64,000 bases of DNA from Morchella semilibera (Eukaryota; Ascomycota; Pezizomycetes; Pezizales; Morchellaceae). Position numbers and translations under genes: made by a program. The stretch covers positions 1,114,111-1,178,110 of the forward strand of contig WBVU01000010.1 of NCBI GenBank assembly GCA_009192285.1, in the 5' to 3' direction. The notes beneath the pieces were generated by a model. The model ran no database searches. It worked only from the letters and a program-made list of their open reading frames with translations, and had not been told where the DNA came from. Positions 44,871 through 59,442 of this stretch are shown here, one piece after another; the first letter of the stretch is position 1; every line of letters starts with the position of its first letter.

Positions 44871-47800
44871 ATGGCATTGACTTCGGTATACCATTTCTTG
44901 CTTGATAAAGCTCCAGCTGTTGTTAACCTATAAATCTAGTGGAAATCCTTTAACTTCTTTACCGTCACCCCCGTCAAGGCACCTGACGAAGTCGACAAAA
45001 CACCTTCACGGCCGCTCTTTGAGGTCTGATCTTTCCTAACGAGTTTTGACTAGATACAACGAGCCTCTTGGATCTAACAGTCAATAGGGTACAGACATAA
45101 CTGCTATAGCTTCTGGCTCCGATAGCATATTTATTGGTACTTCTACGGGCCACATCCACGTCTGCAACTCCACTTTTAAGATTGTTCGCTCTTTTCACAC
45201 ACATGAGAACGACTACGACCACTCAGGGAGTATCAGGCATATCAAACAAGTTGAAGGAACAGCTCTTTTGGTCACAGTGAGCGAAGATCTAAGCAATGAA
45301 CCCGTGTTGAAGGTGTGGGCGCTAGATAAACCTGAAAAGAAAACCGGGTTTCCAAGATGCCAGACAACTGTAACTATCAACAACGGGAGAAGACAATTTC
45401 CTGTTAGTTTTGAAGCCATTCCAATGCCTAAAACGCGCTAATTTTAAGCAGATTTCTGCATTTGCGACCACCCCTTCACTATCCCTTGTCGCAGTTGGGT
45501 TTGCCAACGGATCGATCACCCTCATCCGTGGAGACCTGATCCACGACCGTGGGACAAAGCAGAGGATTATCTTTGAGTCTGAAGAGCCAATTACCAACCT
45601 GTGCTTTTCACCGCCTGCTACATCGCCTGTTACGGCTCCTGCCTCTGGATACAACCCGTATAGATACCACCCTGCAGCTGACGGTGGCGACACACTCTAT
45701 GTTTCTACAATAGGCCGTGTTTTAACACTGATCACCGCCGGGAAAGGTACAGGTCAGCCTGCCAGGGTGTTGGAATCCCAGGGATGTGGCCCTGGATGCA
45801 TGACCCCTGCGATCGACTTCTCCTCTGGCGATAAGGGACTCTCCGGAGAAGGTAGCGATATTGTTATCGCTAGAGACGACGCTATCTACTTCTATGGCCC
45901 TAACGGCCGCGGAGCTTGTTATGCATATGAAGGTCCGAAGGAAATGGTGAATGTATTCAAGAATTACATCTCACTAGTTTCGCCCCCAGCCACACAGCCA
46001 TCAACGGCAGCCCGAACTGGGGGTGTTTCTGATACCTTGAAAAGGCTTGTGGGGAGAGGTGCCCCAGCGGCAGCGGATGACCCTTTTGATGTCACAAAGT
46101 TCACGCTTCTGGACACAGAACTGAAGTTTGTGGCACATTCTGAGCGGTTGGTCTCCAGCGTCCGGAACGTTTTCAATTCATGGGGCGATTTATTCGTTCT
46201 GACTTTTGACGGGAAATTGTACCGGTACCACGAAGTGAGCTTGCAAGACAAGTTGGATATACTTTATGCTAGAAACTTGTATATCCTAGCCATTAATCTT
46301 GCACAAAAGGCCGGAGTAGGAGAGCCGAAGCTACGGGCAATCTATAGAAAATATGCAGATTACCTGTATGGGAAGGGCGACTGGGATGGATCAATGCAAT
46401 GGTACATTAAAGCCCTTGGTCCCGCAAACGAGGAGGGGGTAAGCACAGTTATTCGCAAATTTCTTGATACGCAAAGGATACACAATTTGATCGAATATCT
46501 CGAAGAGCTTCATATGCATAAGATTGCTACATCTGACCATACAACACTCTTACTAAACTGCTATGCTAAGCTAAAGGATATAGAAAAGTTGGAGAGGTTT
46601 ATCAAACAAACTTCAGGCGAGGGATTAATGTTTGATGTGGATACAGCAATTGCAATGTGCAGACAGGCGGGCTATTACGAACAGGCCGTGTACCTAGCGC
46701 AAAAACAGGGTGATCACGAAGTTGTCGTTGCTGTTATGGTAGAAAATTTGAACAGAATATCAGAGGCATTATCATATATCCAAGGGTTAGATCCTGAGAT
46801 GGTACATTCAACGCTCTACTACTTGTCAAAATTGATGCTGATTGATGCCTAGGCATATGCAAGCTTAATGAAGTATGCACGAACCTTCTTAAAAGAAACC
46901 CCAGAACGTACAACGGATTTCTTTGTCGAGTACTATACAGGGAGATATCTTCCAGGGAGCAAAATCACTTCAGAAATTCAAACACAGCATGGCAAACAGG
47001 AATCAGGGATACAAAGCTATCTCAATGCTTCTCTATTACAACAATTGCCATACATGGGGGGAGGGATAGGATCTACGGCAACCAACACACCAACAAATGC
47101 AGTCAACACTGGCCCATCTCCTAAGAACGTTCCAGAATCTGCAACGGGTGAGGGAACAACAGTACCACTTGCGCTGCCAAAAGCATATAGCGTTCCAAAA
47201 CCAAGGACGGCATTCTCTTCATTTGTGGAGCATCCAAAGGAATTTGTCTTGTTTTTGGAGAGGGTGCTTGAAGGTTCAGAGACTGGGGGTTACGGAATAA
47301 TGAATGAAGGTGACCGAATAGATATATATACCACACTTTTTGAAATATACCTGCAGCGGGCGAACGAAGAAGAGAAAAAAGAAGAGAAAGAGGAATGGGA
47401 GGCTAAGGCAAAGAAGATTATTGAAAGCGAAGAGGTGAGTTTTAATTGTTTCTCCACAGGATCTATTATGACCATCATTTATTGACTGAAGCCCTAAGAA
47501 ATTGATTGATACCTCTAATGTTCTTCTAATATCTCACTTATCGGATTTCCGCGACGGAACTGTACTTGTCCGAGAAAAGCAAGGTCTCCGATTTGATATT
47601 TTCAGATCCTGCTGTTCAGCTGGAGATACGGCTGGCGCTGTTCGTGCGCTTAAGAAATATGGTGCAGAAGAGCCTCAGTTGTATCTTGCTGCGCTATCAT
47701 ATTTTACCAGTAGCCCTAAGGTGCTCGGAGAAGTTGGTGAAGCTGAACTACAAAGAGTGTTGAAAGTCATTGATGAGCAGGGCTTGATGAAACCTCTGGA

Positions 47801-48444
47801 GGTTGTACAAACATTGAGTACAAATGCCGTTGCTACTGTTGGTATGGTGAAACGCTATCTAGGAGATACGATCGAGAGGGAGAGGAGGGAAATCCAGAAT
47901 GTGAGGAATCTCAGGATAATTATTAAACCTTCTAAATTACTAACTTTTTTTGATAGAACCGGAGAACGATCGAGAAGTACAAGGTGGAAACGGAGAGGAA
48001 GAGAGCAGAGATTGAAGACCTAGGCACGAAACCTAGTGTATTTCAGGCGCAGAGATGCCAAGCCTGCAAATTGCCGTTGGATCTTCCTACTGTGCACTTT
48101 CTGTGCAAGCATTCGTTCCATCAGAGGTTTGCCAGTCTTTTCTTTAAATTCGATATTATTTACTAAGGGGGAAACAACAGATGCCTCAACCAGGTTGATG
48201 ACAATGTGGAATGCTTGGAATGCGCACCCTCAAATCAGACCGTTCGGACGCTTCGCAAAGGTAAGGCCAATCTTAAACATTTCATCCCCTGTTAATACTG
48301 ATTTTGAATACAGCCCAAGACGAAACCTCAGATAGGCACGATTATTTCAAGATGTCACTTCAAGAATCGCGGGATAAATTCGGCACAATCAGTGATTTCT
48401 TCGGGAGAGGTGTTATGGCTGCGCCTCCTGTTATACCAAACTAA
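44871..48444 (+). CDS. VPS11: HOPS/CORVET core subunit Vps11 (Pep5), RING-type E3-like
   Basis: Nine exons (44871-44885, 44940-45023, 45088-45402, 45452-46801, 46853-47434, 47499-47900, 47957-48126, 48181-48260, 48314-48444) join in phase to 1042 aa. An N-terminal propeller (DITAIASGSDSIFIGTSTGH, ATTPSLSLVAVGFANGSITL) precedes a long alpha-solenoid (DLYARNLYILAINLAQ-like helices, KYADYLYGKGDWDGSMQWYI, GLRFDIFRSCCSAGDTAGAV, VVQTLSTNAVATVGMVKRYL). The C terminus has a RING-H2 domain: C-x-x-C in CQACKLPLDLPTVHFLCKHS, then FHQRC and CLEC. Vps11 links subcomplexes of HOPS and CORVET that tether late endosomes and vacuoles. It belongs to the same complexes as VPS16 at 8.5-11.5 kb but is intact. It is convergent with UFE1; the 325-bp gap 48445-48769 holds nothing I recognise. 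Confidence 0.95.
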
Positions 48445-48769
48445 CCTTAGCGTGATGTTGTCTTAGTATTTTAAAGGTGGTAATGACCAGAATGATTGTT
48501 GTGTTATGCCAGTGGGTTGGGTTATTTCTTTCCACTTATTTTACGAATTATAACCTTTTTATTGCAACGTATAGAGCCTTCCATGGTTCTCGAAAAACTG
48601 ATATATACCAGTCCTGCTGGCTCCCAATAACTATTACCGATTACCTAGGTTCAGAACTCAATATTTTGAATTCAAGATGTCTTTCACTCTTTACCCCAGA
48701 TAGCTATATAAAAAAAACGCCATGGCTCAATACTCCAATTTTAAGAGAGAATATTAGAAGGATAACGGT

Positions 48770-49925
48770 TCAAATAAACCAATCCCATACAAAGACAACA
48801 CCAGAGAAAACCACGGCTCCCCAGAAAGCTGTTCTAGCAATTGTAATTTTTTCACCAGCCTTTTTAAGCTCTTTATTGCCTCTCTCGACGTTCTCCGTAG
48901 TTTGCATCGCATCTTGAACTAGATTATCAATGTAGGCATTTTGGGTCGCCAAGTTCGTAGCCAGCTGTGTTTGAAGTGAAGAAATCTCAATGAGGGATTT
49001 TTCAGCAATTCTGTGGAGATAATAAGCAATAGTTACTAGTACTAGCTTTGACACCCACTTAGGTTTTGTACATACCTAACTTGGTCCAGTGCATCCTCGT
49101 AATGTTTGATTAACTCCCCATTCTCCTTCTCGAATAGCTGCAGTTGTTCTGGTGTAAGTTGTGCCTCGATACTTTTCTTTTCATCTTCTTCCATTATTGC
49201 AGCATTCCCCCCACCTAGGTTCGAACTTGACGCAAAACTTGGTATAAGCTGTTGTGGAGACGCCTTATTAAGCATGCTCTTGCCCTTCTCAACCTGCCGC
49301 TGTAGCCTAATCTCCTGTTGTCCCCGCTGAATCTCACTTGCTCTCGCCAGCTTCGTCTTCAAAAACCATAGCACCCCTTCCCTGTGTTGCTTGAGTGTCT
49401 CCAGTTTCCCTTCTTCATGCTTCTGTTCAGCGCTCTCATCACGGAATAACCCTCGAAGACCAGTCGTGAAACGGCGCCGTAACAGCGCATCCGCAGTTTG
49501 AGCACGTAGTGTTTCGGTGGATTCTAGCCGGTCGATAAGCGTCAAGAGCTCTTGAATCACACGTTTTGTTTCTGCATCAATTGCATCACGTTGGGCATCC
49601 GTAAGTGTATTGGCATTACTACTGGAGATAGATGATGTGGAGATGGTGCGTGGAAGATTTGGACGTGCGGAAGCTGTGGCAGTAGAAAGATAGGACTGCC
49701 GTATAGAAAGAAGGTAGACCCTCAGCGAGGAGATATGTGACTCCTAGTTTCCAGCCGGTCAGTGAAAAGGAAAAGCTGCTAGGGTTATAGTGGGTAAGTT
49801 ACAATTCGAAAAGCTTCTTTCAGAAATTCATCATTTGGTGTGGCAAGCTTTCGAGGTGTCGATATAAGGGCTACTGCTGGATGCTTTGATAGAAACTCAT
49901 TGAAAATAGGAGTTATATCAGTCAT
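48770..49925 (-). CDS. UFE1: ER t-SNARE Ufe1 (syntaxin 18 family)
   Basis: Three exons (49925-49803, 49743-49076, 49010-48770) join in phase to 343 aa, the normal size. The N terminus MTDITPIFNEFLSKHP matches the syntaxin-18 N-peptide that binds Sly1. A helical region follows (VIQELLTLIDRLESTETLRA), and the Qa-SNARE motif runs across the last intron (LIEISSLQTQLATNLATQNA, then YIDNLVQDAMQTTENVERGN). One C-terminal membrane anchor, TAFWGAVVFSGVVFVWDWFI, ends the protein. Ufe1 drives retrograde Golgi-to-ER fusion together with Sec20 and Use1. The central glutamine of the SNARE layer is consistent with a Qa type. It is divergent from DBP2 over 1.7 kb. Confidence 0.93.
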
Positions 49926-50198
49926 TATTATTGATTGTATGGAGTAGTAATGAAGGAACGAAGAAAGTCAAGTTGGCTACGTTGCAATAAACAAAACTGA
50001 CATCGGCCTATGAGGCTCTACACACATACATGTAATAAAAGCTTGGCTGTTTTAGCGCAACAAGTACATGTAACTACACTACTTCTAGATACAGTTAGTC
50101 CTGCACATAGAATAATAATCTACATGTAGTCTCGTCCCATCCCTATTTTGGTGTGGTTGGAGATGTAGGTAAAGCATGTAGTGTTTTATGTATTTAAT

Positions 50199-50229
50199 TA
50201 ACCCTAACTAACCCTAACTAAACCCTAAC
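50199..50229 (+). repeat. short interstitial telomere-like repeat
   Basis: Three CCCTAA-type units are separated by CTAA spacers (TAACCCTAACTAACCCTAAC, then TAAACCCTAAC). This is the C-strand of the TTAGGG telomere repeat used by most filamentous fungi, in degenerate form, followed by an A-run. Confidence 0.7.
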
Positions 50230-50515
50230 AAAAAAAAAAGTTGGAGTCCTAAAAAAATACCGATTGGGTCTGGGAACGAGACTAATAATAATAATTGATT
50301 CTATTCATGTAGATGCGTGTATTGACTATAATAAACTCAAATTCCATTATAAAGCAGAATCAAAGAAACCTTATATCTTGCTGTGGAGCCATTAATTGAT
50401 TGATTATATCACGATGGATGGCCGTACTGAAATTCATATTGCTAACAATAATGCTTTCTTCAAAATAAGAGAAAAAAGTAAAGTTGGATCCTTACATCTT
50501 CGACGGCTGCTGGTT

Positions 50516-50572
50516 TTTCCCTTTCCTTTCCTTTCCTTTCCTTTCCTTTCCTTTTTTCCTCTTCTTCTTCTT

Positions 50573-50606
<34 letters not shown>
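50516..50606. repeat. CTTTC pentanucleotide tract and poly-T run
   Basis: About seven copies of a TTTCC pentamer (50516-50553) are followed by CTT repeats and a 31-base T-run ending near 50606. It is simple sequence and prone to length errors. Confidence 0.9.
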
Positions 50607-50607
<1 letters not shown>

Positions 50608-50702
50608 GGCGGGGGGGAGGTTTTCAAGATACCGTGGTCATCTAATAAAAATTCTAGGTAAACCTGTAGACCCCTGAGGAGGTCTCTAAGTTCTATTTGT
50701 AC

Positions 50703-50795
50703 ACCTACTCGCCAAATTTTTAAGTCTGTTGATTTTTTAGGTGTAGTTGCCACGCAAAATATCAACAGACCTTAAAAATTGGCGAGTAGTTGCCT
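50703..50795. repeat. foldback element with about 30-bp arms
   Basis: Left arm 50703-50733 and right arm 50761-50790 pair around CTACTCGCCAAATTTTTAAG and CTGTTGAT with one or two gaps. The loop is about 28 bp. No clear TA flank was found. Confidence 0.65.
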
Positions 50796-51610
50796 TAGTC
50801 GCTACAAACAGTGTTCATTCAGATCAAACAAATGGAGAAATTAGACAAAGGAGTGTTTTTTAGGTTTTGGAGACATGGTGTGGGTTGCTTATCGGAGCTT
50901 CCTGGGAATCTTTCTAGACTATAAGCTCGGGGATTATATGTACTATGAGGAAATAGTTCTATATTATAGTTTTATCTTCTATCCCCCCCTTTTAAGGTGT
51001 GCTTGCCACAAAGTCTCTCTAGAAAGAACACCTTGGGCTCAAAACGCAGCGAAAGACGCCTGTCATCAAGTCTAGTTGTTTCCCCGTGATGCGGTGAAGC
51101 ACGTTCCAATCCTGACTCAGAATTGAGCTTTCTGGTGATAAGTGCAGAACTGTAGTGATCCGTTACCGTCCGAATTATACGCTGCAACTTTCACACAGCC
51201 TCTAAGCAAGTACTTATTTGGTGGCAAAGCGAGGTATGATCTAGAAGATGAGATTTCTTCCCTGTCAGGTAGATATCTTGGCATAGGAATCTGAACGCTA
51301 GCGCAAAGATACATGTAGGGTTACTCAGCACTACTTGGCGCAGAGATTTTTCATGACAAGGTCCGCCGCGCTTCCTTTTTATACTTCACAACATCCCCTT
51401 TCTCCCTTTTCCATCAACCTCCCATCCCACTCCCTTGCTTTTATTGAACGTTCACGCGTCAAATTAGCAATCTATCTCATCTCTCAAGTATCATATCTTT
51501 CTGTTCCCACAAAAGATTATATACATAAAAGCCTACTACTCATCGCATTCTTGTGATCGGTTAGGATATTCGTGCTTGAAAAAATTTCATTCACCTAGAC
51601 ACAGTACAAC

Positions 51611-54230
<2,620 letters not shown>

Positions 54231-57200
54231 CCTCACTTTCCAGCATAATAATTTTTCGGCAGGCCTAGATTTCTTCGCTTGGGGTTCTTATACTTTTTTT
54301 CTTTCTTTCATAGATTGGTTTACTCACATAAAAGGGGTTTCGTTTCAATCATTCATTTGATATTCAAAATAACGTTCACTATCGACATGTTTCGAGCTCT
54401 GCTTGGCAATTATGGCCTATCAGAGAATGATTCAAGATTCAATTGATGACAAGAATTTGATGGGGAACAATGAATGTTATAGTTACTTTTCGTATAGCAC
54501 TCAGTAGTAATAAATTCAGACCTGTCTAAAATAAAAAAAAGAATTAACCCGCGCATTTGTGTATGGCTGGACTCTGATGACGGAGGATAGCCATGGAATA
54601 CTGCAAAATAATGAGAGCTCCATCAAAAGTCTAAAATAACGTGTTGACAAGGGAGGGCCGAGATTGGGCTACCCAACAGGATCCCCCCGACTAAGACATG
54701 TAATGGTCACTCGCCTGAGCTGGAGCTTCTCCTCTTCGACATCCCCGTTTTAAGTTCTTGTTTCGGGGGACGGAGCGGAAAAACCTGAGCCTGAGTCTTT
54801 GACAGCAACAGGGCGGGTCTCGCCACATCTAGGTGAGGGGAACTGTCGATTTCTTCGGGAACGCAGTTTGCTTATGGGAATCCCGAGGCAGATACTGCAG
54901 TGAGCAATGAGGTCACTTTCGTGCGTAACCACGTCGAATATGATACATGTGGTTTCCGAAGGGCAGGACGCGTAGAACGCCGACATCACACACACACCGC
55001 GCGCCTCACAGTCCAAAGGATGAGACGAACACCCCCTCAGGTAAGGAGGAACCATACAACACACGATAGCACCACCTCTATAAATTTATTCAATTTTTTT
55101 ATTTTTATTTTCTCTTTTCACACATCCTATCAATTGATAGTCAGGGGGAAGGGATGATGGATGATGAACGGGTATGATGTAACGACTTGATGTACCAAAG
55201 TTGCCAGGATTGGGGGAATCAACTGGCCAAGAAGGAAGGGTTTCTTCGCCAGGAGATGATATCGGTAGCTATACATTGTACTTACCTAATATTTTGAGTA
55301 TGTCTGGTGAGGTGTGCTCCTTAGGCCTCACGACGCCGGATATTCCATGAAGAAGGGGCATGATCATGAATTAATAATGTAAGGAATATGGGAACCTGTG
55401 ATAATGACCACAACAGCACCAGCAACGAAGATGCTTCTGAATATCGCCAAGAGGAATGAAGCAATCGATCGGGCATATCTATCTACATGTATGTTTTTTT
55501 CATCCAATGGTTAATTGTTGGTGGGGTAGACGGATGTACCCTTGGGGGGGGGGGGGTGTTCCGGTCAAAAAAACCATTGAAACTTTATTTTGCCGCTATG
55601 CCGGCAAAGTGCCTGATACGGAGTAGCTCGAAGCGGCAAGCCGCCAACAAAAGATCCAGAAAAAACTCCGCCGCGTTGATTGACATTCGGCCAGACCCTG
55701 AGCTGTAGGTACTTTCTACATACATAAACCGGGCTCAACTAGGGCTCAAAGCAACTCTATGTATGGTTGAGAACCACGAGGTTTGTCAGAATGCTGGTTG
55801 AGACCTTAATTCAACGATGCTCAATTGACGCGATAGAGAAAGCCTAGAATACATGTAGATTAGAATGCTGTATGTCTGGTCTAAATCATCATACACGTGC
55901 GCGAGCACACACAGGCAGGACGACACAGCATATCCTGCATACCTCACTTCATCATACAGCAATTGCGCCCCGTGCGGATGCTTGTATCTTCCCTCTACCC
56001 CCCCCCCCCCCCCGCGCTCTCTCTCCATAAATTTCCCCCATGACACTACGGCGTCATACTCGGCCCAGATAATCGGCAATCAGACCGGCCTGGCCGAGTT
56101 CTTTCTTTGGGTGTTCTCCCTGAATAGGGCCACACCCTTCCGACCCGCGTGGATGGCTGGCTGTCTGCTTGGAATTTTACATTTACATTCAACACACGGA
56201 CAGAACTGTGGCTTGACTGCTTCTCTTTTCTTTTTTATCCCCACTTTCTCCATGGGACGACACCTCTAGCCGCCCATCATAACAGGACTGGCTTAGCAGA
56301 GAACAACCAATGGATCGATTATCGAATTCTACGAATCGGGCTATCGCCGCGTAACGCAATCAAAACCCAGTATTCCTTCCCAGCCACCCATCATCACTGG
56401 CACTGCACCACAAGCTGCTACTTACTGCCTACTGCTGCCCTCAACCCACCCCCCCCCCCCCGCTTTTGCGTTGAAACGAACAATGCCATCCTCCTAGGAA
56501 CAACACTGCGAACCCATCACCCCCCCCAAATCGTAAATTCGTAGTCGCCCAGGAAATGGGATACCAGATGCACGCAGGTAACGCCTTGTGGAATGTTCAA
56601 TGGAATGTTTCGACTCAAAAGTGCCATCGTCCGAAGCCACGGCCCTGGGTCGTTTTTTCGCGTTTCCATAGATATACGCCCCACCCTCCTTTAGTCCACT
56701 TCGCGTATTGTTGCTACTAATGGCACCACCGCGCATTTGTGTTTCCTGCATGGAGCTGTCATGTCTTTCAGGAAGTCATATTATTATTTTATTTTTTGCC
56801 ATTTTTTTATGTATGTACCTACACTTTTTATCCTGTTCGCCGTCCCCAGTGCCATCGTCACTTAAAGTTTACAGTGGGGTTTTGCGCTGCATGCGCCACA
56901 CTCGTGTTGTGTTCACGTGAGTAGCATCCATTCGCCCGCCACTGATTACCCATTTTTCTCGAGTTTTCCATGGCATGAAAAAAAAATATCCAGCTTCGCA
57001 CAATTTGGAATCCAGGCATTTTTTTAATTCCGCGTGATCTTTTGCACGCGGCCGTTGACCGCTGGATTTTTTCCCTTCAGAAAAAAAAAACTGTTGTCGC
57101 CAATCGAATTGTTCAGACGGAGTGCCTCATGTGATAGGTAGGGAAAGGACCGGAGAAGGAATGGAAAAGCTGTTGTTCCGGGGACTACTGAATAAATCTC

Positions 57201-59442
57201 CGAAGTAGTTCTCGTTTTGGTACTCTGATCCCTTGAGATCTTAATACTTGTCCTTGCAGCGTATCCCCCTGCGTGTGGGTGGTGGGCAGCCTAGCCACCT
57301 TCCCTTCCAGTTGTGAGAATCAGAGAACAACAAGCGACAGAGGCGGTGGTGATGAGGCAGGAAAGCGTAACCAGCGCGCTGGTTCTCGGTTCCACGGCAC
57401 CAGACCCCTCGACTCTTCTGTTACATTTTTCCAGAGACGCAGGAAGCAGGCAGCAGGCAGCAAAAAAAAATCCCAGTGTAATTAACCCTGCCTAACATGG
57501 AAGTGTGCATCGTCGGTCGTCGCAGGTTATCATAACCTCAAATATCACTTTTTCATCTCTCCACCAAAAAAAACGTGTGCATCGTCGCATGTTATGCTGT
57601 AACCGTTACTTTATTGTTCGCATTTCATAATAGATTGTCCTCGTTTTATCGTCCACAAACCAATTTTTATTCGTGTCTTTTACCGTGCTTTTAAAAGCAC
57701 CCCTCAGCGACTGAGTTCTCTATTGTCGTCATCCCACATTTTTTTTTTCTTCCTCGAGGGTTAACGGCACGCACACACGACACACTCACATCAAAGCGTC
57801 GTTGCAACCCTTGCGTGTTGAACTTGTCCAGTAGACTGAGGAGTGCCGTCGCATCTGTTCCCCTCAGAAGACTCAGAAAAGGTAATGGGGGGCATTGGGC
57901 AAAGATGAGCATTTATATTTTTTTATATCTTGCTCAAGATCAAAATCAATTGAACCTAGTACGCCTTATGTAATTAATTGTTTTTTGTTACAAGTCGCCC
58001 ACCCCCCAAAAAAGCCTTGCACTTTTTCTGCCTCTTCTTCCTTTGAATGGAATGCTTTTTTTTCCGTTCTGTTTTTGCTTTTTGCTCTCTTTGTTCCACA
58101 GTAGACAAAAGAAAATCTGATGCAGGCCGTTATTTCTAGTGGTAGAAATGGGAATCGCCGCCTGCGTGAGCCCCCCCCCCCCCCCAGTCCAGGATTTGAA
58201 CGCAACTCCAAGGTGCATGAACGGTCCAACCATCCCCGTTAATATCCTAGTATGCCCATGTATGCCACACTTGACTAGAAATTGCCTGGGCAAGAAATTA
58301 TTCCAAAACCCACCTGCTCCTCAGCAGTTGATCTGAGCTTCTTTTCTGAATTGTACACTGGCAGCGCTTTTGTGGAGATTTTGTAGAGACGACGAGGGGC
58401 CTCTCTCTCTTCTCTCTTCAGCTCTCTTCAACTCTCCTCCCGGGACCCTTTCTCCTCTCTCTCTCTCACCCTCTCTCTCTTTCTCACTCTCCCCCCCCCT
58501 CTCTCTCCTTCCTCTCCTCCTCCTCCTCCCCCCTCCCCCCTCCCCTTCTCCCCTCCTCTCTCTCTCTTCCTCTTCTCTCCGTCACTTCCGCCGGCCGTTT
58601 ACCACCGGGCCTATCCCCACAAGTGACTCCACTTAGTCAAATTCCGTCACCACTACCACTAGACCATTGAGTCGCTAGGGCCCAAGACTGTGCGTGTCGT
58701 AGTGTGCGTGTGTGTGTCGGAAAGAAAGTTAGAGGGCGGTCAAAAATTAGCCCTGTACTGTTAGTGTTGCCTCTTTTTTTTTTTTTAAATCAACAATCTT
58801 TAACCTTCGAAGAGGCGAAACAAAAATCTCAATCGCTCTTCCAACGGTCACCTTCCCTCCTAAACCCAAAGTCTTCCCATCCCATCCCATCCCACTTAGA
58901 AACCGTCACCCACATACCATCCTCAATCTCGCCTTACCGGGTTTTCTTGCACCCCTAAAGTCCACTTCGTTCGCCCAAGTGTGTGAGCTTACTTACATCT
59001 CATCCATCCATCCACCCTTCATCCATCCATCCCATCTCTGCACCCCTCCCCTCTAACCTAACCCCCCCCCCCTCAGTCTTGTATCCCTCCCCCTCCACAC
59101 TTTTTGTCCACTGTTTTGCCCTTTACCCTCACTTGTCACTTGTACACTTGTGTGTCCACCCCCCCTCCCCCCCCACGAAAACCCACCAGTCCGTTACTCT
59201 CTCTTCCGCCCCAACAAACCGTCACCCAACCACTACTTACATATACTTGCTACTTACCTAGTCATTGGCAATCGCACTCACACTCAAACTCAATAGTAGT
59301 ACTCCCACCGTTGCACCGACCATTGTTGCACCAACCTTACCTAGACGTCAGTCGACTAGATCAATTGTAAAATTTTGATCTTAGGCTTTGGAGATCCTCC
59401 CGCATCCATCCTTCCATCCAAGGACACTTCACCCAGAATAGC
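54231..59442. other. 5.2-kb region upstream of the Con7-like gene
   Basis: No protein-like frame was found. The first 1 kb is DBP2 3' flank. G- and C-runs occur near 55544, 56000, 56450 and 58170. From about 57,000 onward the DNA becomes pyrimidine-rich and includes the CT tract listed next. Such long leaders are common ahead of fungal developmental regulators, so part of it may be promoter or 5' UTR. Confidence 0.5.
58401..58580 (+). promoter_or_regulatory. CT-rich microsatellite tract upstream of the Con7-like gene
   Basis: About 180 bp are almost pure C/T on the plus strand, with repeated CTCTCT and CCTCCT units. Pyrimidine tracts often lie near transcription starts in filamentous fungi. 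Further C/T-rich stretches continue to 59,200. Confidence 0.6.

Larger units (their letters stand above)
49926..51610. other. intergenic, UFE1/DBP2 divergent region
   Basis: Holds telomere-like repeats, a pyrimidine microsatellite with a long T-run and a foldback element (listed separately), plus TACATGTA copies near 50028, 50066, 50122 and 51311. No gene was seen. Confidence 0.55.

Noticed and set aside
50460-50765. Lysine/glutamate-rich minus-strand frame
   Set aside because: It is the translation of the CTTTC/poly-T microsatellite, not a gene.
55865-56544. Plus-strand frames of 131-134 codons
   Set aside because: They run through C-runs and simple sequence, and their translation has no domain-like pattern.
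58138-58215. tRNA-like sequence with CTAGTGGTAG and TTTGAAC motifs
   Set aside because: The motifs lie on opposite logical strands, spacing is wrong and a 15-base C-run interrupts it; no cloverleaf can be drawn.
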